Source: CAYNJF01 sp964351745 (GTDB taxonomy: Bacteria; Pseudomonadota; Gammaproteobacteria; Berkiellales; Berkiellaceae). Taken from it: a stretch of 64,000 nucleotides of DNA. The notes under the pieces are model-generated. The model searched no databases. It was not told the DNA's origin and worked only from the letters and a program-made list of their open reading frames with translations. The position numbers and the translations under genes are program-made. The stretch lies in the NCBI GenBank assembly GCA_964351745.1, contig CAYGPI010000004.1, forward strand, positions 13,170 to 77,169, written 5' to 3'. How positions within the stretch are numbered: the first letter of the stretch is position 1; every line of letters starts with the position of its first letter. Below are positions 59,177-64,000 of this stretch, in pieces.

Positions 59177-59728
59177 ATTAATAACGGCGGAAGTAAAAAG
59201 CAGCGTGTTCGGGTTAATCAAGCCATCGTGGCACCTAAAATACGTTTAGTCGATCCAGAGAGTGTTTTGGATGTGTCTGTGTTGGGACCAGGTACGCACG
59301 TAGGCATCATGAGCCCACGCGAAGCGATAGATATGGCTAAAAAACTGAAACTAGATTTAGTTGAAGTTTCGCCAAATGCTGAGCCACCAGTTGTTCGGAT
59401 CATGGACTATGGCAAATTTATTTTTGAAGCCAGAAAAGGCAAGAAAAAACAGAAAGCTGCCAAGTTAAAGGAAATAAAGTTTCGTCCAGTGACGGGTGAA
59501 GGGGACTACCAGGTAAAACTACGCAACCTGAAGTCTTTCTTAAATCAAGGAGATAAAGTCAAAGTCACTTTAAGATACCGTGGGCGAGAAATCACCCATC
59601 AGGAATTGGGCAAAGACTTACTCGAACGGATCATCAAGGATCTTGACAATATTGGTCAAGTTGACCAAATGCCAAAGCTTGAAGGTCGTCAAATGGTGAT
59701 GATTGTATCACCAGTTAGTAAAAAATAG
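59177..59728 (+). CDS. infC: Translation initiation factor IF-3, AUU start
   Basis: 183 residues. The start is ATT at 59177, eight bases after AGGAG; no ATG exists at the right place, and the protein then reads INNGGSKKQRVRVNQ. AUU starts of infC are the classical self-regulated case: IF-3 discriminates against its own start codon. 'LVEVSPNAEPPVVRIMDYGK' joins the N- and C-domains and 'VTLRYRGREITH' is the 30S-binding part. An open frame upstream to 59138 overlaps thrS and is not the start. 12 bp before rpmI. Confidence 0.95.
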   Translation: MNNGGSKKQRVRVNQAIVAPKIRLVDPESVLDVSVLGPGTHVGIMSPREAIDMAKKLKLDLVEVSPNAEPPVVRIMDYGKFIFEARKGKKKQKAAKLKEIKFRPVTGEGDYQVKLRNLKSFLNQGDKVKVTLRYRGREITHQELGKDLLERIIKDLDNIGQVDQMPKLEGRQMVMIVSPVSKK

Positions 59729-59740
59729 CGGAGTTCTCAA

Positions 59741-59968
59741 ATGAGTTCAAAACAAAAAGTAAAGAAAAATAAAATCAAGTCAAAGCGGGGAGCGCAAAAG
59801 CGTTTCAAGTTTTCGGCCAGCGGTAAAGTACGCTTTCGTCGTGCATTGCGGGCTCACGGTAATACCAAACGCTCTGATAAAAAAGAACGTCAGCAACGTG
59901 GTAACGGTGTTATGGCAGCTCAAGATGTAAAAGCAGTGGCACAAATGATGCCGTATGACGCAAGGTAG
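59741..59968 (+). CDS. rpmI: 50S ribosomal protein L35
   Basis: 75 residues, about ten longer than the usual 65, with the extra length at the C-terminus. 'KIKSKRGAQKRFKFSASGKV' is the L35 signature and the protein is highly basic. Located in the thrS operon between infC and rplT, nine bases before rplT. Confidence 0.93.
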   Translation: MSSKQKVKKNKIKSKRGAQKRFKFSASGKVRFRRALRAHGNTKRSDKKERQQRGNGVMAAQDVKAVAQMMPYDAR

Positions 59969-59976
59969 GATAAATC

Positions 59977-60333
59977 ATGGCTAGAGTAAAACGTAGTGTT
60001 CAGGCACGCCGCAGACATAAGAAAATTTTAAAACTTGCAAAAGGTTATTATGGCGCGCGTTCGCGTACATATAAAGTTGCAAAACAAGCTGTCACAAAAG
60101 CAGGTCAATATGCTTACCGTGACAGACGTCAACGTAAACGCCAATTCAGACGTCTATGGATTGTTCGTATCAACGCTGGTGCAAGATTACATGGTTTATC
60201 TTACAGTCGCTTCATCAATGGCCTTAAAAAGGCAAACATTGAAGTTGATCGTAAAGTCTTAAGTGATTTAGCTATTTTTCAAGCTGATACTTTTGCAAAA
60301 ATTGCAGAGATGGCAAAGAAAGCGCTAGGTTAA
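59977..60333 (+). CDS. rplT: 50S ribosomal protein L20
   Basis: 118 residues, the normal length. 'MARVKRSVQARRRHKKILKL' and 'GYYGARSRTYKVAKQAV' are diagnostic. In Enterobacteria L20 represses rpmI-rplT translation through an mRNA pseudoknot; no matching structure was looked for here. The C-terminal domain 'RKVLSDLAIFQADTFAKIAE' is complete. Confidence 0.96.
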   Translation: MARVKRSVQARRRHKKILKLAKGYYGARSRTYKVAKQAVTKAGQYAYRDRRQRKRQFRRLWIVRINAGARLHGLSYSRFINGLKKANIEVDRKVLSDLAIFQADTFAKIAEMAKKALG

Positions 60334-60346
60334 ACGACTACACTGG

Positions 60347-60365
60347 GTGAGGCCTTGCGCCTCAC
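60347..60365 (+). promoter_or_regulatory. Small perfect hairpin between rplT and pheS
   Basis: GTGAGGC (60347-60353), loop CTTGC and GCCTCAC (60359-60365), without a T tract. It lies in the rplT-pheS gap, where enterobacteria have the pheM attenuator. No Phe-rich leader peptide is visible, so it is more likely an mRNA processing or stabilising element. Confidence 0.45.
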
Positions 60366-60382
60366 TACAGGGAAATTTTATC

Positions 60383-61402
60383 ATGCCAGAGATGGGCGAT
60401 CTTATAAAAAATGCTGGTAGCGCTATTGCCTTAGCGAAGACCATTCAAGACTTAGAGCATGTACGCATTTCCTTTCTTGGAAAAAAAGGGCAAGTAACCC
60501 TTCGGCTTAAAGATTTGAAAAATGTATCACCAGAGGAGCGAAAATCTCAAGGCCAAGCTATTAACTTAGCGAAGTCAGAAATTGAGTCACTCATTGCTGC
60601 TAAAAAAGTTTCTCTCGAAGAAGCTTCACTTCATGAAAAATTAGCGAAGGAAAAAGTCGACATGACTTTACCGGGCAGGAAAAATGCTCAGGGCAGCCTT
60701 CATCCTATTACGGTAACTTTAGATCGTATCAACCAAATCTTTTTAGAAATGGGGTTTTCGATTGAAGAGGGGCCAGAAATTGAAACAGATTATTATAATT
60801 TTGAAGCCTTAAATATTCCAAAGCATCATCCTGCGCGTGCGATGCACGATACTTTTTATTTTCCAGATGGGTTGGTTTTGCGCACACATACGTCTCCCGT
60901 TCAAATTAGAGCGATGGAGAAGCAAAAGCCTCCGATTAGGTTGATAGCTCCAGGTCGTGTTTATAGGCACGATAGCGATGTGACTCATACACCGATGTTT
61001 CATCAGGTTGAAGGGTTATACATTGATGAAAATATTAGTTTTTCTCATTTAAAAGGATTACTTGATAGTTTCCTTAAAACCTACTTTGGGGATAATGTCG
61101 CTACTCGATTTAGGCCTTCTTACTTCCCTTTCACAGAGCCTTCTGCTGAAGTTGATATCCAATGTGTTCATTGTCATGGCCGTGGTTGTCGTATTTGTAA
61201 GCAAACGGGTTGGTTAGAAGTCTTGGGGTGTGGCATGGTTCATCCGAAAGTATTAAGTTACGGCTCTATTGACGCCAACATTTATTCAGGTTTTGCTTTT
61301 GGGCTAGGCATTGAGCGTTTTGCGATGCTAACGTATGGCGTAGATGATATTCGTACCTTTTACGATAATGATCGTCGCATGCTTTCTCAATTCCCAGGCT
61401 AA
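60383..61402 (+). CDS. pheS: Phenylalanyl-tRNA synthetase alpha subunit
   Basis: 339 residues from the ATG at 60383. An N-terminal coiled coil is followed by the class II core: motif 1 'HPARAMHDTFYF', motif 2 'PGRVYRHDSDVTHTPMFHQ', and motif 3 'GLGIERFAML' near the C-terminus. The cysteine-rich 'CVHCHGRGCRICKQTGW' insertion replaces the shorter loop usually found there. Pairs with PheT as an alpha2-beta2 enzyme. Confidence 0.96.
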   Translation: MPEMGDLIKNAGSAIALAKTIQDLEHVRISFLGKKGQVTLRLKDLKNVSPEERKSQGQAINLAKSEIESLIAAKKVSLEEASLHEKLAKEKVDMTLPGRKNAQGSLHPITVTLDRINQIFLEMGFSIEEGPEIETDYYNFEALNIPKHHPARAMHDTFYFPDGLVLRTHTSPVQIRAMEKQKPPIRLIAPGRVYRHDSDVTHTPMFHQVEGLYIDENISFSHLKGLLDSFLKTYFGDNVATRFRPSYFPFTEPSAEVDIQCVHCHGRGCRICKQTGWLEVLGCGMVHPKVLSYGSIDANIYSGFAFGLGIERFAMLTYGVDDIRTFYDNDRRMLSQFPG

Positions 61403-61410
61403 GAGGCTTT

Positions 61411-63795
61411 ATGCAGTTTTCAAAAAATTGGTTGTATGAGTGGGTTAATTATAAAAATCCTATCTCTGAATTAACGCATCGTTTAACCATGGCTGGTTTA
61501 GAGGTTGATGCCGTCACGCCATATCAACCCTTTCAAGGTGTTGTAGTCGGGCAACTTACATCAATTGAAGAGCACCCCAAAGCTAAGCATTTAAAAATAT
61601 GTCAATTGTCTGTACTTGATCAAACATTTCAAGTGGTGACAGCTGCTAGTGAAATCACGATTGGAGATAAAGTTGTCTATGCGCCAATAGGCACGCATCT
61701 GCCTGCTATTCATCAACGAAAAGAAGTCTTGGCGGAAGTTGACTTTAAAGGCGAAAAATCACAAGGCATGATGTTAAGCGCAACCGAAATGGGGCTGTCA
61801 GAAAAATCTGACGGATTACTTCTGTTAAGTGATCAAGCGCCAGTAGGCGAAGATGTTTGGGAATATTTGCATCTTGACGATGTGATTATTGATTTAGATA
61901 TTACACCCAATCGTGGTGATTGTTTGAGTATCCAAGGTATCGCTAGAGAGATCCATGCGCTTACAAAGTCTAAATTAAACCCTATTAAGATAGAGTCGAT
62001 CCCAGCGGTTCATCATGAAACCGTAAACATCAATCTTCAGGCACCAAAAGCCTGCTCAAGATATTGTGGTCGCATTATAAAAAATGTTGACTGCTCTAGA
62101 GCGACCCCTGATTGGATGGTTGAAAAATTAAGGCGTTCAAACATTAGGGTGATTAACCCAGTTGTTGATATTTTGAATTTCATCATGATCGAACTTGGTC
62201 AACCCATGCATGCTTTTGATTTTGAAACGATTGATTCAGATATCACTGTTCGAATGAGTCAAGTGGGTGAAAGTCTTAAACTACTTGATGGCCAAACGGC
62301 CACTTTTGACGACAATTTGACATTGCTTGTGGCTGACAAAAACAAAGCTTTAGCGATAGCCGGAGTGATGGGAGGCGACGGTAGCGCTGTGACATCTGAG
62401 TCAAAAACTATCTTTTTGGAAAGTGCTTTTTTTGCCCCAGAAATGATTGCAGGAACTGGTCGAAAGTTTAATATTCACACAGATTCATCTTTTCGCTTTG
62501 AGAGAGGTGTTGATCCGCAAGGGCAAATTCAGGCAATAGAGCGCGCTACCCAATGGATTTTAGATATTTGCGGGGGCGAGCCTGGTCCTATTGTTGAAGT
62601 GGATTCAGATTCCCTTCCTAAAAAGCAGCCAATCTCATTTTCATTAGCACATGCTCAAAAACTTTTGGGCTATGAGCTAAATCTAACAGAAGTTGTTCAA
62701 GACTTGCGTCGGTTGCAGTGTAATGTTGAAGTGAAGGAGGAGGAGTGCGAAGTTCTCGCTCCAAGTTACCGTTTTGACTTAAATATACAAGAAGATCTCA
62801 TTGAAGAGATTGCTCGCTTGAAGGGTTATGACAACATAGAGCTGACTTTGCCTAAGGGTATTTGCAGTCCAAGAAGGCAGACAGAGTTTAACGAAATGCG
62901 ACTTAAAAGAGCTATGGTCGATCTTGGGTACCAAGAAGTGATAAGTTACAGTTTCGTAGATAAGAATCTTCAGACTTCCGTTCATGGTGATTTAGAAGAG
63001 CAAATAGAGCTATCTAACCCAATTGCTTCTGATATGAGTGTCATGAGAAAAAGTTTATGGCCTGGATTGCTGAAGGCTTGTGCTTACAATATGCACCGTC
63101 AACAATCTGATCTCTCTTTTTTTGAAGTTGGATTGGTGTTTAACCTAGAGGATGGCGAACTTAAGCAACGTAAGATGTTAGGAGGCTTGTGCTCTGGGAC
63201 ATTAAACAAGACACATTGGAGTCAAAAGAGCGTCGCTTTAGACGTGTTTGATTTGAAGGGGCATATTGAGCAATTATGGGCTCTTTCAGGTAAAGTTGTT
63301 GATAATTTAGAATGGCCAGAAGTATCTCACATCGCTTTGCATCCTGGTCAATCTGCTAATATTGTATACTCAGGGGCGATCATTGGAGCAGTCGGGGCTT
63401 TGCACCCAAGACTTGCAAAATCCCTGGATATCAAAAGCCCAGTTTTCTTATTTGAGATGAGTTGTGAATGGTTGCAAAAGATAGAGGCTAAGACCTTCCA
63501 GAAGCCTTCGTCGTATCCAGTGATGAGACGGGATCTAAGTTTTGTGGTTCATGAGAACAAAACGTGTGAAGAGATTAGTGGATGGCTAAAGAAGGAAGGT
63601 GGCCATCTTTTAAAAGATGTTATTGTTTTTGATTTATACCAAGGTAGAGGTGTGCCTGAAGCGCATAAGAGTATGGCTTTGGGACTTATCTGGCAAGATT
63701 CGAAACGCACCTTGGTGGACAAAGAGGTTGATGATATCGTCGATCATTTAGTTCAAGGGATCAGGGATACTTTTGGAGCACAATTGAGGGATTAA
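61411..63795 (+). CDS. pheT: Phenylalanyl-tRNA synthetase beta subunit
   Basis: 794 residues, the full bacterial length. The order is EMAP-type tRNA-binding domain (about 40-150, 'VVVGQLTSIEEHPKAKHLKI'), B3/B4 editing domain ('IELGQPMHAFD'), B5 domain, the class II-like core and the C-terminal FDX-ACB anticodon domain ('SSYPVMRRDLSFVV'). It lies 8 bases after pheS; its stop overlaps the ihfA start by one base. Confidence 0.96.
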   Translation: MQFSKNWLYEWVNYKNPISELTHRLTMAGLEVDAVTPYQPFQGVVVGQLTSIEEHPKAKHLKICQLSVLDQTFQVVTAASEITIGDKVVYAPIGTHLPAIHQRKEVLAEVDFKGEKSQGMMLSATEMGLSEKSDGLLLLSDQAPVGEDVWEYLHLDDVIIDLDITPNRGDCLSIQGIAREIHALTKSKLNPIKIESIPAVHHETVNINLQAPKACSRYCGRIIKNVDCSRATPDWMVEKLRRSNIRVINPVVDILNFIMIELGQPMHAFDFETIDSDITVRMSQVGESLKLLDGQTATFDDNLTLLVADKNKALAIAGVMGGDGSAVTSESKTIFLESAFFAPEMIAGTGRKFNIHTDSSFRFERGVDPQGQIQAIERATQWILDICGGEPGPIVEVDSDSLPKKQPISFSLAHAQKLLGYELNLTEVVQDLRRLQCNVEVKEEECEVLAPSYRFDLNIQEDLIEEIARLKGYDNIELTLPKGICSPRRQTEFNEMRLKRAMVDLGYQEVISYSFVDKNLQTSVHGDLEEQIELSNPIASDMSVMRKSLWPGLLKACAYNMHRQQSDLSFFEVGLVFNLEDGELKQRKMLGGLCSGTLNKTHWSQKSVALDVFDLKGHIEQLWALSGKVVDNLEWPEVSHIALHPGQSANIVYSGAIIGAVGALHPRLAKSLDIKSPVFLFEMSCEWLQKIEAKTFQKPSSYPVMRRDLSFVVHENKTCEEISGWLKKEGGHLLKDVIVFDLYQGRGVPEAHKSMALGLIWQDSKRTLVDKEVDDIVDHLVQGIRDTFGAQLRD

Positions 63796-64000
63796 TGATG
63801 ACAACGTTGACTAAAGCGGAATTAGCAGACGCACTTATTGAGGATTTAAACTTTAATAAGAAAGACGCTAAAGACTTGGTAGATAAGGTTTTTGAAGAAG
63901 TTCGCCAGGCTTTAGAGCAGGGAGAATCAGTTAAAGTATCGGGTTTTGGTAACTTTGACTTGCGTGATAAAAGTCAAAGACCAGGCCGAAATCCAAAGAC
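63795..64000 (+). CDS. ihfA: Integration host factor alpha subunit, 3' truncated by window edge
   Basis: 68 codons are visible. After the ATG at 63795 (or 63798), 'LTKAELADALIEDLNF' and 'KVSGFGNFDLRDKSQRPGRN' are typical of IhfA, with the DNA-bending beta-arm starting at RPGRNPKT. The pheT-ihfA order and overlap are conserved in gammaproteobacteria. IHF bends DNA for recombination, transcription and integration, including that of tRNA-borne elements. Confidence 0.95.
   Translation, partial: MMTTLTKAELADALIEDLNFNKKDAKDLVDKVFEEVRQALEQGESVKVSGFGNFDLRDKSQRPGRNPK

Overview
This window is AT-rich chromosomal DNA from a gammaproteobacterium, probably a Legionella/Coxiella-type (Legionellales) relative. 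The case rests on three things. The translation operon thrS-infC-rpmI-rplT-pheS-pheT-ihfA at the right end is in the gammaproteobacterial order. The cargo is host-interaction-like: RTX proteins, two Fic proteins and a large helical protein with what looks like a eukaryotic RhoGEF (DH) domain and an acidic C-terminal tail like a Dot/Icm effector. The overall protein style fits too. The sequence is a draft: a 100-N gap lies in an RTX repeat (1337-1436) and a 10-N gap lies near the 3' end of uvrB (18327-18336).

Layout. 1-2200: tail of one RTX-type protein and a second, repeat-rich one. 2258-5255 (minus): a four-gene partner-switching operon (histidine kinase, receiver-PP2C phosphatase, HATPase anti-sigma kinase, STAS antagonist). 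5615-7151: an odd P-loop kinase and an APH-fold kinase. 7482-10295: the putative RhoGEF-domain effector. 10395-11636: an outer-membrane porin. 11998-12406: a Fur-box-like site, a good promoter and a small double-glycine (microcin-like) peptide gene with an in-frame TGA. 12573-15062: an FMN reductase, then a Fic gene framed by 25-bp direct repeats and by an imperfect copy of the 3' end of tRNA-Asn. 15110-19965: aminotransferase, uvrB (damaged 3' end) and a dicarboxylate-type symporter.

20064-31858: a tRNA-Val-integrated, P4-like element with a 19-bp att duplication. Its core is integrase, AlpA, Toprim primase, DUF927 helicase and a DUF5681 protein, with repeated GTTCCCAGT/GTGAACA elements around the replication genes. 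Its cargo is a UvrD-like helicase coupled to a DUF2971 protein, a zinc-ribbon-array nuclease and a small membrane protein. This cargo is the best candidate for an undescribed defence system.

31937-37330: an ISL3 transposase remnant, a gene fragment, a second Fic gene behind a strong operator-bearing promoter, and a run of APH, ANT(3'')-like, GNAT and APH genes that looks like an aminoglycoside-modification cluster. 37475-47856: a secreted hypothetical, an RND pump (adaptor and transporter, no outer-membrane factor), an ATP-grasp protein, an ABC-F protein with a hairpin-rich leader, an SDR remnant, a hemolysin-III protein and a TfoX-N protein. 48072-55439: a giant RTX protein of about 2455 residues with four PA14-like modules, two jelly-roll-like modules and one LamG-like module. 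55595-56971 (minus): a membrane-fused spermidine-synthase-like protein. 57249-64000: the translation operon.

Taken together, the window is a conserved backbone (uvrB, thrS-ihfA) broken up by accessory blocks at two tRNA genes and one IS remnant. The RTX proteins need a type I secretion system, and the proposed effector a type IV system; neither is encoded here. All family assignments come from reading motifs by eye; no database search was run.
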